A stretch of DNA of 64,000 bases, from NCBI RefSeq assembly GCF_009805705.1, contig NZ_VSMB01000015.1, positions 31,903 to 95,902 on the forward strand. The letters are read 5' to 3'. A program made the position numbers and the translations under genes. The DNA comes from Ruania rhizosphaerae. GTDB taxonomy: Bacteria > Actinomycetota > Actinomycetes > Actinomycetales > Beutenbergiaceae. The first letter of the stretch is position 1, and each line of letters begins with the position of its first letter. Below the pieces are notes generated by a model. It did not search any database. It was given only the letters and a program-made list of their open reading frames with translations, and was not told the origin of the DNA. Positions 26,299 to 33,565 of the stretch are shown one piece after another.

Positions 26299-26826
26299 TC
26301 AGTTCTCCTCGACGTGGGTGACGCCAAGGAGGAACCCGCGAGCGCGTTCTGTCTTCGGGTAGCGCTCGAGCAGTGCCCAGAAGTTCTGGTCGTGCCCGGC
26401 TTCGATCAGGTGGGCCAGTTCGTGCAGGAGCACGTAGTCGAGCACCCACCCGGGCATGCCCTGCACCCGGTCGGAGATCCGGATGGTGCCGGACTCCGGG
26501 GTGCAGGATCCCCACCGTGAGCCCTGGTTGTCGACCCAGGTCACCGAAGTCGGCACGGCACGTTCATCCAGGTATCGCTCGGCCAGCTCACGAGCACGTC
26601 GGGTGAGAGCATCCTCGTCCGGGCGCCGACGGCGGTCGCCTGCGGCCAGACGGGCGAGCATCCGGCGCACCCAGGCTTCTTCCTCAGCCCGGCTGAACCG
26701 GCCAGGGATGGCGACAACCGTGCGACCGTGCTCCCGGTAAGCGGAGACGGTCTTGCGCCGTCGGCTACTGCGTCGCACGAGGACGGTGACGCCGTCGACC
26801 ACGCGCGCCTGCTCACGACCTCTCAC
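26299..26826 (-). CDS. YgjP-type (DUF45, M48-related) metallopeptidase
   Basis: This 175-residue protein has the YgjP/WLM-type metallopeptidase signature: HELAH near residue 138 followed by the third ligand in GHDQNFW, plus RWGSCTPESGTIRIS just upstream. It is predicted to be cytoplasmic and zinc-dependent. The substrate is unknown. The GTG start at 26826 gives the longest frame; no clear Shine-Dalgarno exists. It is convergent with the DUF2342 gene and divergent from the ThiF-like gene. Confidence 0.82.
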   Translation of the reverse strand: MRGREQARVVDGVTVLVRRSSRRRKTVSAYREHGRTVVAIPGRFSRAEEEAWVRRMLARLAAGDRRRRPDEDALTRRARELAERYLDERAVPTSVTWVDNQGSRWGSCTPESGTIRISDRVQGMPGWVLDYVLLHELAHLIEAGHDQNFWALLERYPKTERARGFLLGVTHVEEN

Positions 26827-26928
26827 ATCGCCAGCCTGGCACAGCCCCTCCCGGTTTATCCACAGGTTCGGGTGAGAAGCCTTCGCGCTCGTTCCTCGTG
26901 TGCAACGCTCGCAACGAGGAGGACGAGG

Positions 26929-27930
26929 ATGCGATTACGACCGGGGTTCGAAGTGTTCTGGCGGCAGCCAGGGGTCAGTCAACTGGGCATCGATCCGCGC
27001 TGCGCCGTCGTGCTGGAGGGGTTGAGCGACGCCGAGCAACGACTGGTCGAGGAGGTCCCCCGTGCGCTCGACGCGTCGGTCCTGCGCGAACGTGGCAACC
27101 AGCTGGGGTTGCCAGGTCGGCAGATCCAGCGCCTGGTGGAGCGGCTGCGGGCCGCGAACCTCCTCACCGATCGCCCCCACGGGTGCGACGAAGGACCGGA
27201 CGCGGCGTACTGGCACCGGGCAGCGGCCTCCGGCGTCGAGCGACCCGCCGACCGGTCCGGCACGGTGGTGGAGGTGCGCGGGATGGACCGCCTCGGGCTG
27301 CGCTTGGCACTGATCGCCGCCGAGGCCGGCGTCGGCACCGTCCTCGTGCGTGACGGCGGACGGGTCCGGCCTGAGGACGTCTCACCCGGCCTCTATCATC
27401 CGCGGGATGTCGGCCATCCGCGCGAGCGTGCAGCACTGTCGATCCTTCGTACCGCCGCACCCCACCTGCGGGTGAGTGCACCGGAGGGGATTCGGCCTGA
27501 TCTCGTGGTGCTGGTGCACCGGGACGTCGTGGACCCGGTTCCGGTGCGAGCGCTGATGCGAGAGGACGTCACGCACCTGTGCGTCGTCGTCGGAGAGCTA
27601 GGACTCACGGTCGGGCCGTTGGTACGGCCAGGTCTGAGCGTCTGTACGCGATGCCTGGATCTCTACCGGTGTGAGCACGACGACCGATGGCCTGCGGTGG
27701 CCACGCAGGCTGCAGCCCGGGTGCCCGCTGGCCCGGAGACGTCGCTGGCCTGGGCTGGTGCGGCGCTGGCGGCGCAGATGCTGCTCGCGCACGCGGATGG
27801 TCGCAAGGTCCTGGTCGACGGATCGACGTTGGAACTGACAGCGTGGGAGCCGGTTCCGGTCGAGCGCCGGTGGCACCCCCATCCCGAATGCGGCTGCACG
27901 TCCGCGACGCTGGTGCGAGCTCGCGACTGA
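26929..27930 (+). CDS. Orphan ThiF/E1-like protein (TOMM leader-peptide-binding type)
   Basis: This 333-residue protein resembles ThiF-like partner proteins of azol(in)e RiPP cyclodehydratases, which bind precursor leader peptides. Residues 1-80 form a winged-helix-like region (RPGFEVFWRQPGV, then IDPRCAVVLEGLSDAE). An E1-like domain follows, but the nucleotide loop is degenerate (GMDRLG at 118-123 instead of GxGxxG). Zinc ligands are CTRC (239-242), with a further Cys248, and CGC (321-323). There is no YcaO protein, dehydrogenase or obvious precursor beside it. Homologues sit here in many actinobacteria next to whiB7 and DUF2342. Start has GAGGAGGACGAGG; part of it pairs with 26893-26899. 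Function unknown. Confidence 0.75.
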   Translation: MRLRPGFEVFWRQPGVSQLGIDPRCAVVLEGLSDAEQRLVEEVPRALDASVLRERGNQLGLPGRQIQRLVERLRAANLLTDRPHGCDEGPDAAYWHRAAASGVERPADRSGTVVEVRGMDRLGLRLALIAAEAGVGTVLVRDGGRVRPEDVSPGLYHPRDVGHPRERAALSILRTAAPHLRVSAPEGIRPDLVVLVHRDVVDPVPVRALMREDVTHLCVVVGELGLTVGPLVRPGLSVCTRCLDLYRCEHDDRWPAVATQAAARVPAGPETSLAWAGAALAAQMLLAHADGRKVLVDGSTLELTAWEPVPVERRWHPHPECGCTSATLVRARD

Positions 27931-28071
27931 CCCTGGCGAGGGCGGGGCCATCTGCGAGCCGAAGTCAGCTACCCCCGAGCTGTGCGAGTCGCCTCCAGCG
28001 CCCATGAAGCACGCGGCGACCCGGCCCCACCGACGGGCTGGTCGAGGATGCCGGCAAGCGGGCGTGGCGGC

Positions 28072-28105
28072 CCGCCTCACGCAGCAGAGGTGCTGCGTGA
28101 GGCGG
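28072..28105. terminator. Terminator hairpin overlapping the 3' end of whiB7
   Basis: Arms 28072-28086 and 28091-28105 form a perfect 15-bp stem with a 4-base loop. It includes the stop and last nine codons of whiB7 and lies 141 bases after the convergent ThiF-like gene, so it may terminate both. Confidence 0.75.
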
Positions 28106-28445
28106 ACGGCGCGAGCGGGTCGTTCTTACGGGGACGGCCGCGGCCACGCTTGCGCGCCACGATCTCCCCATCGACGAAGACCTCCCCACCCCAGACACCC
28201 CACGGCTCACGCCGTTGCACAGCTCCGGCGAGGCATTCGGCCTTCAGCGGGCAGGAGGCGCACAAAGCCTTGGCCCGCTCGACCTCATCGGTGCGTTCAG
28301 CGAACCAGAGGTCCTGCGTGGAGGTGTCCTGGCAAGGCAGGGGTTGGTCGTCGGTGGCTGTCAGGTCGACGGAAGTGGAGGGGAAGTTCCAGCCAGTCGC
28401 CGAACCACCACGGGTGAGATGGTCGAGAACTGAGGTGTACTGCAC
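28077..28445 (-). CDS. whiB7: WhiB7/WblC-type transcription regulator
   Basis: WhiB7 binds an iron-sulphur cluster and the housekeeping sigma factor and activates intrinsic antibiotic-resistance genes. The 122-residue protein has the four cluster cysteines (Cys38, Cys62, Cys65, Cys71), the turn EPWGVWGGE (80-88) and the AT-hook RGRPRK (102-107) that separates WhiB7 from other WhiB proteins. The GTG at 28445 was chosen because CAGGAGC lies 6 bases upstream; ATG 28463 would add six residues but has no Shine-Dalgarno. uvrD2 lies upstream on the same strand, as in mycobacteria. Expression is probably controlled by the long leader with an upstream ORF and hairpin, and by its own product at an AT-rich site. 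Confidence 0.92.
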   Translation of the reverse strand: MQYTSVLDHLTRGGSATGWNFPSTSVDLTATDDQPLPCQDTSTQDLWFAERTDEVERAKALCASCPLKAECLAGAVQRREPWGVWGGEVFVDGEIVARKRGRGRPRKNDPLAPSASRSTSAA

Positions 28446-28525
28446 GAGATGCTCCTGAGGCATGGTGGGTGAGCCGGGAATGGGACCGGGCTTCACTCGC
28501 CGAGGTGGACCTCGAGGAACGAGTA

Positions 28526-28557
28526 AGGCCGCGGACCCGTGCTGGGCTCCGCGGCCT
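28526..28557 (-). terminator. Attenuator hairpin in the whiB7 leader
   Basis: Arms 28526-28535 and 28548-28557 form a perfect 10-bp, almost all G:C stem with a 12-base loop in which CCC and GGG can pair further. It begins 20 bases after the stop of the upstream ORF and ends 80 bases before the whiB7 start. The downstream sequence UACUCGUUCC is only moderately U-rich, common in actinobacterial terminators. Its position between a translated leader ORF and whiB7 indicates conditional termination. Confidence 0.75.
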
Positions 28558-28601
28558 GATCTGCGACAGGAGTGGTGTCAGTTCAGATCCGGGACGGAGC
28601 C
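28545..28601 (-). promoter_or_regulatory. Candidate anti-terminator pairing in the whiB7 leader
   Basis: GGCUCCG in the RNA at 28601-28595 (codons 52-54 of the upstream ORF) is exactly complementary to CGGAGCC at 28551-28545, which is part of the 5' arm and loop of the attenuator hairpin. The two structures exclude each other. A ribosome finishing the ORF would cover the first segment and allow the terminator, while one stalled earlier would leave it free. This is a hand-made prediction. Confidence 0.45.
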
Positions 28602-28754
28602 GGGGGCGGGCGCGCCGAGGGAGTTGGCACCGGTATCGATGCCACTCCCGCCGATCACGCCGGCAGCAGCGCGGGGGCGCGCCATGGTGAGCGCGCAGGT
28701 GCTGCCAGACCGGACGTCGATCATCGGCGTGCTGATCAGGTTCTTCATCTCCAC
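28578..28754 (-). CDS. Upstream ORF (leader peptide) of whiB7, 58 codons
   Basis: This short ORF lies in the leader between the whiB7 promoter and its hairpin. The GTG start has a perfect AGGAGGT Shine-Dalgarno 7 bases upstream, so it should be efficiently translated. The peptide has no signal or membrane segment. It holds a single Cys20 and an Ala/Arg-rich stretch ARPRAAAG (residues 25-32); eight of 58 residues are alanine. In mycobacteria and in Streptomyces wblC, a translated upstream ORF is known to couple ribosome stalling by antibiotics or amino-acid shortage to readthrough into whiB7. The same role is inferred here. A RiPP precursor was considered and thought less likely. Confidence 0.75.
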   Translation of the reverse strand: MEMKNLISTPMIDVRSGSTCALTMARPRAAAGVIGGSGIDTGANSLGAPAPGSVPDLN

Positions 28755-28830
28755 TGCGCTCACCTCCTCAGGCCTCGGGAACCGCTTCTCGCTGGCTAGG
28801 CGACGGCTCTGCTGTCTCGGAACGGGATTC

Positions 28831-28859
28831 AGACTACGACGCCATCCACGAACGCCCAA
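28831..28859 (-). promoter_or_regulatory. Predicted whiB7 leader promoter
   Basis: On the minus strand TTGGGC (28859-28854) and TAGTCT (28836-28831) are separated by 17 bp. Transcription would start about 70 bases before the upstream ORF, giving a leader of roughly 380 bases before whiB7. The AT-rich block abuts the -35 element. Confidence 0.6.
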
Positions 28860-28891
28860 GTCTTTTTTCGAAGTTTCTTCAGATTTCTTTC
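28860..28891 (-). promoter_or_regulatory. AT-rich block upstream of the whiB7 -35 element (candidate WhiB7 site)
   Basis: This 32-base stretch is mostly A and G on the minus strand, ending CGAAAAAAGAC directly before the -35 hexamer, in otherwise GC-rich DNA. WhiB7 is known to activate promoters, including its own, through its AT-hook at an AT-rich sequence just upstream of -35. It begins right after the uvrD2 stop codon. Confidence 0.6.
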
Positions 28892-30925
28892 TCAGGCCCC
28901 ATCGCCGGGGGCCTGGGACCCTCCATCGTCGCGGACGACGGCGAGGATCTCGGCCCCATACGCCTCGAGCTTCGTGGGACCGATTCCCCGCAAGATCGCG
29001 AGCTGACGCATGTGCGTGGGCCGGGCAGCGGCGATCGCGACGAGTGTGCTGTCGTGCAGCACCGTGAACGCCGGCCGGTCCAGGCTCTGCGCCGTCGCGG
29101 CTCGCCAGGTCCGGAGCCGGTCGAACACCTCCGGGTCAGCGTCCTCCAGCGTCAGCGAGGAGGCGAGCGCTTCGGCGCGAGCTGCCTTACCCCGGCGACG
29201 ACGCGCAGGTCGCTCATCGCTGGGCCAGATTCCATCGAGGAACCGTGAGGGTCTGCGGGTGCCTCGTCCACCGGCGTTGCGCGACCGGGCAAACGAGAGC
29301 TCGAGATGCTCGCGGGCGCGCGTGATCCCGACATAGAGCAGCCGCCGCTCCTCGGCGACGGCGTCCTCGGTCTCGGCCATGGAGATCGGCAGGAGGCCGT
29401 CCGAGACTCCGACGAGGAAGACCGCGTCCCATTCCAACCCCTTCGCGGCATGGAACGAGGCGAGGGTGACGCCGTCGACGGTCGGGGCATGCTGAGCGGC
29501 GGCGCGTTCGGTGAGTTCGGCGACGAGCTCACCCATGTCGGCCTGCCTGGCGGCGTAGAGGTCGTCGGCCAGTTGCACGAGCGCGTTGAGCGACTCCCAC
29601 CGCTCCCGTACTGCTCCACGGGCAGCGGGGGCCTCCGGTGCCCAGCCGGCACTGGTGAGGACATCCCGTGCTGCCTCCGGCAGTGGCGTCTCACCCTGGC
29701 TGCGTACCGCCCCGCGCAGCAGCACGACGGCGTCCCGCACCTCTTTTCGTGAGAAGAACCGTTCGCCCCCTCGCACCAGGTATCCGATCCCGGCACGGCT
29801 GAGCGCCTGTTCGTACGCTTCTGACTGCCCATTGGTGCGGTAGAGCACAGCGATCTCGGCGGTGGGAACGCCGCTGCGGATCAGCTCGGCCGCCCGAGCC
29901 GCGACCGCGCTCGCCTCGGCCTCATCGTCGTCGTGCGCCACGAATCGCACCGCGGGACCGGAGGGTCGCTGTGCCTGCAGTTCCACCGAGGCTGCCGACC
30001 GGAAACGGCCGGCACCAGCCAGGACGGAGTTGGCGAGGGAGACCACCTGCGGCGTGGACCGGTAATCGCGGACCAGGCGCACCACGGTCGCCTCCGGGTA
30101 CCGGCGTGGGAACTCCGTGAGGTACCGGGGGGTGGCGCCGGTGAAGGAATAGATCGTCTGGGCCGCGTCCCCGACCACGCACACGTCGTCCCGTCCGCCG
30201 AGCCAGAGCTCGAGCAGCCGGTGCTGCAGCGGGGAGACATCCTGGAACTCATCGACGACGAAGTGCCGGTACTGCCGGCGAACCCTCTCGACAACGTCGG
30301 CACGCTCCGCCAGGATGCCGACTGTCAGCAGCAGGACGTCCTCGAAGTCGATGACGTTCCGGTCGGTCTTGGCGTCCTCGTAGACCGACAACAAGCGCGC
30401 GATGGTCGTGGGATCGAATCCGGCCACCCCGCTACGGTCGGACGCGGCGGCGGCCCGCGGGTAGTCGTCAGCAGTGACCAGCGAGACCTTCGCCCACTCG
30501 ACCTCGGCTGCGAGGTCACGGATGGCCAGCCGGTCCACCGAGAGACCGAGACGCCCGGCAGCCTCACCGATCAGTGGGGCCTTGTGCTCCATGATCCGCG
30601 GCACACCCCCGCCGATCGCACTGGGCCAGAAGTAGGAGAGCTGACGAAGCGCGGCCGCATGGAACGTGCGGGCTTGCACACCCGGCACCCCGAGATCACG
30701 CAACCGGGTGCGCATCTCCCCCGCCGCCCGGGCGGTGAAGGTGACGGCGAGCACGGTCTGCGGGTTGTACACCCCGGAGTGCACGCCGTGCGCGATCCGG
30801 TAGGTGACCGCTCGTGTCTTTCCCGTGCCGGCGCCCGCGAGCACGCACACCGGGCCGGTGAGCTGCTCGGCCACGGCACGCTGGTCGGGGTCGAGTGCCT
30901 CGAGGAGCTGGTCCGGGTCTGTCAT
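28892..30925 (-). CDS. uvrD2: ATP-dependent DNA helicase UvrD2
   Basis: This 677-residue superfamily 1 helicase unwinds DNA 3'-5' and serves in repair or replication; the mycobacterial homologue is essential. Motifs are Walker A GAGTGKT (residues 31-37), VDEFQD (motif II), GDAAQTIYSFTGA (III), VRDYRSTPQ (IV), ASFHAAKGLEWDAVFL (V) and LLYVGITRAREHL (VI). An HRDC domain ends the protein (about 610-677, including MRQLAILRGIGPTKLEAYG). The tetracysteine motif that mycobacterial UvrD2 carries between motor and HRDC is absent; that linker is basic. ATG 30925 begins at the homology start. It is divergent from the mycoredoxin gene and just upstream of the whiB7 leader, as in mycobacteria. Confidence 0.9.
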   Translation of the reverse strand: MTDPDQLLEALDPDQRAVAEQLTGPVCVLAGAGTGKTRAVTYRIAHGVHSGVYNPQTVLAVTFTARAAGEMRTRLRDLGVPGVQARTFHAAALRQLSYFWPSAIGGGVPRIMEHKAPLIGEAAGRLGLSVDRLAIRDLAAEVEWAKVSLVTADDYPRAAAASDRSGVAGFDPTTIARLLSVYEDAKTDRNVIDFEDVLLLTVGILAERADVVERVRRQYRHFVVDEFQDVSPLQHRLLELWLGGRDDVCVVGDAAQTIYSFTGATPRYLTEFPRRYPEATVVRLVRDYRSTPQVVSLANSVLAGAGRFRSAASVELQAQRPSGPAVRFVAHDDDEAEASAVAARAAELIRSGVPTAEIAVLYRTNGQSEAYEQALSRAGIGYLVRGGERFFSRKEVRDAVVLLRGAVRSQGETPLPEAARDVLTSAGWAPEAPAARGAVRERWESLNALVQLADDLYAARQADMGELVAELTERAAAQHAPTVDGVTLASFHAAKGLEWDAVFLVGVSDGLLPISMAETEDAVAEERRLLYVGITRAREHLELSFARSRNAGGRGTRRPSRFLDGIWPSDERPARRRRGKAARAEALASSLTLEDADPEVFDRLRTWRAATAQSLDRPAFTVLHDSTLVAIAAARPTHMRQLAILRGIGPTKLEAYGAEILAVVRDDGGSQAPGDGA

Positions 30926-31031
30926 CGCCCTCGATTGTGACAGCCGGGACCGACAGTGACGTGACCGGTCCACAACCGCCCCGGTCGGCATCGTCAGGAA
31001 CAACCCAGCCGGTGCCGGGGTTGCTCCGGCC

Positions 31032-31289
31032 ATGACCACCACACCTGAAGCCGGCAGCGTCCTGATGTACAGCACGACCTGGTGCGGCTACTGCCATCGT
31101 CTCAAGGGCCAGCTCACCCGTTCCGGAATCGCCTTCACCGAGGTGAACATCGAGGAGGTCCCGGATGCGGCCGCGTACGTCGAGCAGGTCAACGGCGGGA
31201 ACCGGACGGTGCCCACGGTCGTCTTCCCGGACGGTACTGCGGCGACCAATCCGTCACTGGCAGAGGTCACCGCGCGCCTGGCTCCGTGA
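31032..31289 (+). CDS. mrx1: Mycoredoxin (glutaredoxin-like, CGYC)
   Basis: This 85-residue thioredoxin-fold protein has the active site CGYC at residues 18-21, as in mycoredoxin-1, which reduces mixed disulphides between proteins and mycothiol. The cis-proline region TVPTVVFPDG is present. Mycothiol is the actinobacterial low-molecular-weight thiol, so this activity is expected though no mycothiol gene is in the window. It is divergent from uvrD2 and convergent with nudC, the same arrangement as Rv3198c-Rv3198A-Rv3199c. Confidence 0.88.
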   Translation: MTTTPEAGSVLMYSTTWCGYCHRLKGQLTRSGIAFTEVNIEEVPDAAAYVEQVNGGNRTVPTVVFPDGTAATNPSLAEVTARLAP

Positions 31290-31295
31290 CGATGG

Positions 31296-32216
31296 TCACC
31301 GCGGCAACGGCCCGCCGAACCACTCCTCGATGAGGCTGCACGCGATCGAGGTCGGCCGCGGCAGTCGCATCGATCCGCTCGCGCACGCCCGCGTGACCTC
31401 ATCCCGCGTCACGAACTGAGCGGCGCTGATCTCGACGCCGTCCGGGTCGGTTTCACGGTCCCGCGTACGGCCGCGGAAACCCAGCATCAGGGACGCGGGA
31501 AACGGCCACGGCTGACTGGCTCGATAGGTGACCTCGTCCACCCGCACCGCCGTCTCCTCGTGAACCTCACGCCGGACTGCCGCCTCGAGCGACTCGCCCG
31601 GCTCGACGAACCCAGCAGGTACTGAGTACTGACCCTCGGGCCAGTGAGTCGCGTGGCCGAGCAGCAATCGGTCGTCGGGATCGGTGATCGCCATGATCAC
31701 TGCCGGATCCGTGCGCGGGAAGTGCTGCGAGGAGTCGACCGGGCACCGGCGGACCCATCCGGCGTCGATGATCTCGGTGGCAGCGCCACAACGCGGACAG
31801 AACCGGTGGGTCGCATGCCAGTTCGCCATGGCCAGTGCTGTCGCTGCCAGTGAGGCGTCCCGGCCGGAAAGCTGCCACCCGATATCGCGGATGTTGAGGT
31901 AATCGGCACTGCCGGCTCCCTGCGGGTCATCGGTGCGACGAGATGTCTGCTCCGACGCCTCCTCGACGGCCGCAAGATAGGTCGTCTCCTCGTCTCGACC
32001 GAGATAGAACCACAGCGACCGGTCGGAGGCCGTGACGTCCAGGGCCAGCCGAGGGACGCCGTCGGGCTGGCTGGCTGCAGCCACACGGCCCTCACGCACG
32101 TGCACCACCCGAGTACCGGCCTGTGCACGTAGCTCGCCGATCAGCTCGGGCCTCCCGCGCTGGCGGGCGTCACGATCGATGCCGGGCCGGGCCAGGGGAA
32201 GGAGATCGGAATCCAT
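31296..32216 (-). CDS. nudC: NAD(H) pyrophosphatase NudC
   Basis: This 306-residue Nudix hydrolase cleaves NADH to NMNH and AMP, and NudC enzymes can also remove NAD caps from RNA. The Nudix box is GFVEPGESLEAAVRREVHEE, and the NADH-specific SQPWPFPxS motif follows as SQPWPFPAS. The central zinc ribbon is unusual: the first pair CPRC is intact, but the second pair is reduced to one Cys in RRCPVDSSQHFPR, where a CxxC is usual. Zinc binding may use another ligand or be lost. ATG 32216 was preferred to an upstream start because the frame above it is not conserved-looking. It ends 6 bases from the mycoredoxin stop. Confidence 0.87.
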   Translation of the reverse strand: MDSDLLPLARPGIDRDARQRGRPELIGELRAQAGTRVVHVREGRVAAASQPDGVPRLALDVTASDRSLWFYLGRDEETTYLAAVEEASEQTSRRTDDPQGAGSADYLNIRDIGWQLSGRDASLAATALAMANWHATHRFCPRCGAATEIIDAGWVRRCPVDSSQHFPRTDPAVIMAITDPDDRLLLGHATHWPEGQYSVPAGFVEPGESLEAAVRREVHEETAVRVDEVTYRASQPWPFPASLMLGFRGRTRDRETDPDGVEISAAQFVTRDEVTRACASGSMRLPRPTSIACSLIEEWFGGPLPR

Positions 32217-32301
32217 GCTGTCAGCCTGGCACACACGGCGATCGGGCAACGCGCCGACGATCAACCGGCCCACCGCGCCCGAGGAGGCCTACCGTGAGCA
32301 T

Positions 32302-33516
32302 GTGCCCGAGACTCCTCGTTCCCCGCTCGCCCTCGCTGCGCTCGCGACCGTCGCGATCCCGGGCCTGGACATCGTGGCCACGCGGCCACCGCGCAACCCG
32401 GGTGCCGACTTCGATGTCGTCGGCGTGCTGGACGCCTCCCGCCGCCGCTGGATCGTGCGCGCCCCGCGCCGGGCCTCCGCCGGTGCCGCCCTGGAAGGTG
32501 AGGTGTCGCTGCTGAAGCAGCTGGCAGCGGCTGTGGACGGCGGAGCCCTGAGTTTCGACGTACCGCGCCCGGCGGGCTTTGCTCCCCTGCCCGAGGGGGG
32601 ACGGGCGATGGTCTACCCCCAGCTGCAGGGCACGCCCCTCGACCTCGCTTCCCTTCGCCCAGGCCCTGGACTGGCGGCGCAGATCGGGCGCGCGATCGCT
32701 TCGCTGCACGAGCTCGACGCTACAGTCGTGGGCGACGCCGGGCTGCCGGTCTACGACGCCGACTCCTACCGGCGCCGCCGGCTCTCCGAGGTCGATGAGG
32801 CTGCCCAGACCGGATACGTGCCCTCGGCATTGCTACGGCGGTGGGAGCATGCGCTGGAGAACGTGACGTTGTGGCGCTTCCGGGCCACGCCGGTGCACGG
32901 TGACCTGGCCGCCGAGCACGTCCTGGTGGCCGATGGTGACGTCGTCGCGATCCTCGACTGGTCCGACGCCCGGGTGGCCGACCCTGCCGACGACCTGGCG
33001 TGGCTGCTGGCAGCCGCACCGGAGGAGTCACTGGACTCCATCCTTGAGGCCTATTCCCTGGCACGCACCGAACGCGGTGATGACCACCTCGCCGACCGTG
33101 CGGTCCTGGCCGGTGAACTCGCCCTGGTGCGCTGGCTGATGTACGGAGTACGCGCCCGGGACGGCCGTGTGATCGATGAGGCGATCGAGATGCTGCGCCA
33201 GCTCGAGGAGGATGTCGCCGACGCTCCCCCGCTCGGCCAGGTGGAGCCGGTCCTGACCGAGCCGATCGGCGAGGAGGAGTGGAGCGAGGACGACCACGAC
33301 GAGGCGATCGACGCCGGCGACTCCACCGGCCATCGAGCCGGCGTACTGGTCGGAGACGATGCCGAGACGGGTGATCTGAGCGAGTTGCGGGCACTGCGTG
33401 AGGAGCACCACGACCCGCCCGAGCCGGCGGGTGCGGAGATCCGGGTGGGCGACGAACGTCCGGCCAGGCGCGGAGATGACGAGACGCCGACCGTGCAGCT
33501 TCCTCCGCTGACCTGA
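32302..33516 (+). CDS. APH-family phosphotransferase with acidic C-terminal tail
   Basis: This 404-residue protein has the protein-kinase-like fold of aminoglycoside/macrolide phosphotransferases. The catalytic Brenner motif is HGDLAAEHVLV, followed by the metal-binding Asp in AILDWSDARVADPADDLAWL. Nucleotide-lobe features are weaker. The kinase fold ends at about residue 290; the remaining 110 residues are rich in Glu/Asp (EEEWSEDDHDEAIDAGD) and probably disordered. Nearest annotated relatives are macrolide 2'-phosphotransferase-like proteins, but metabolite kinases share these motifs, so resistance is not proven. The GTG start at 32302 is the best near the homology start, though its Shine-Dalgarno is distant. 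It is divergent from nudC. Confidence 0.75.
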   Translation: MPETPRSPLALAALATVAIPGLDIVATRPPRNPGADFDVVGVLDASRRRWIVRAPRRASAGAALEGEVSLLKQLAAAVDGGALSFDVPRPAGFAPLPEGGRAMVYPQLQGTPLDLASLRPGPGLAAQIGRAIASLHELDATVVGDAGLPVYDADSYRRRRLSEVDEAAQTGYVPSALLRRWEHALENVTLWRFRATPVHGDLAAEHVLVADGDVVAILDWSDARVADPADDLAWLLAAAPEESLDSILEAYSLARTERGDDHLADRAVLAGELALVRWLMYGVRARDGRVIDEAIEMLRQLEEDVADAPPLGQVEPVLTEPIGEEEWSEDDHDEAIDAGDSTGHRAGVLVGDDAETGDLSELRALREEHHDPPEPAGAEIRVGDERPARRGDDETPTVQLPPLT

Positions 33517-33565
33517 CGCTTCGGTCCATCGTCGGCCCACACCGGAGCGGGCACAGTGGGGATGC

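Noticed and set aside
28578..28754. The 58-residue peptide as a RiPP precursor acting with the nearby ThiF-like protein
   Set aside because: It lies in the whiB7 leader before a terminator, has an alanine-rich stretch as expected of a stalling ORF and no core of Cys/Ser/Thr; the ThiF-like gene is on the other strand beyond whiB7. The leader-peptide explanation accounts for more.
32302..33516. Calling the APH-type kinase a macrolide resistance gene
   Set aside because: The visible motifs are shared by choline, fructosamine and other metabolite kinases; substrate cannot be assigned from them.
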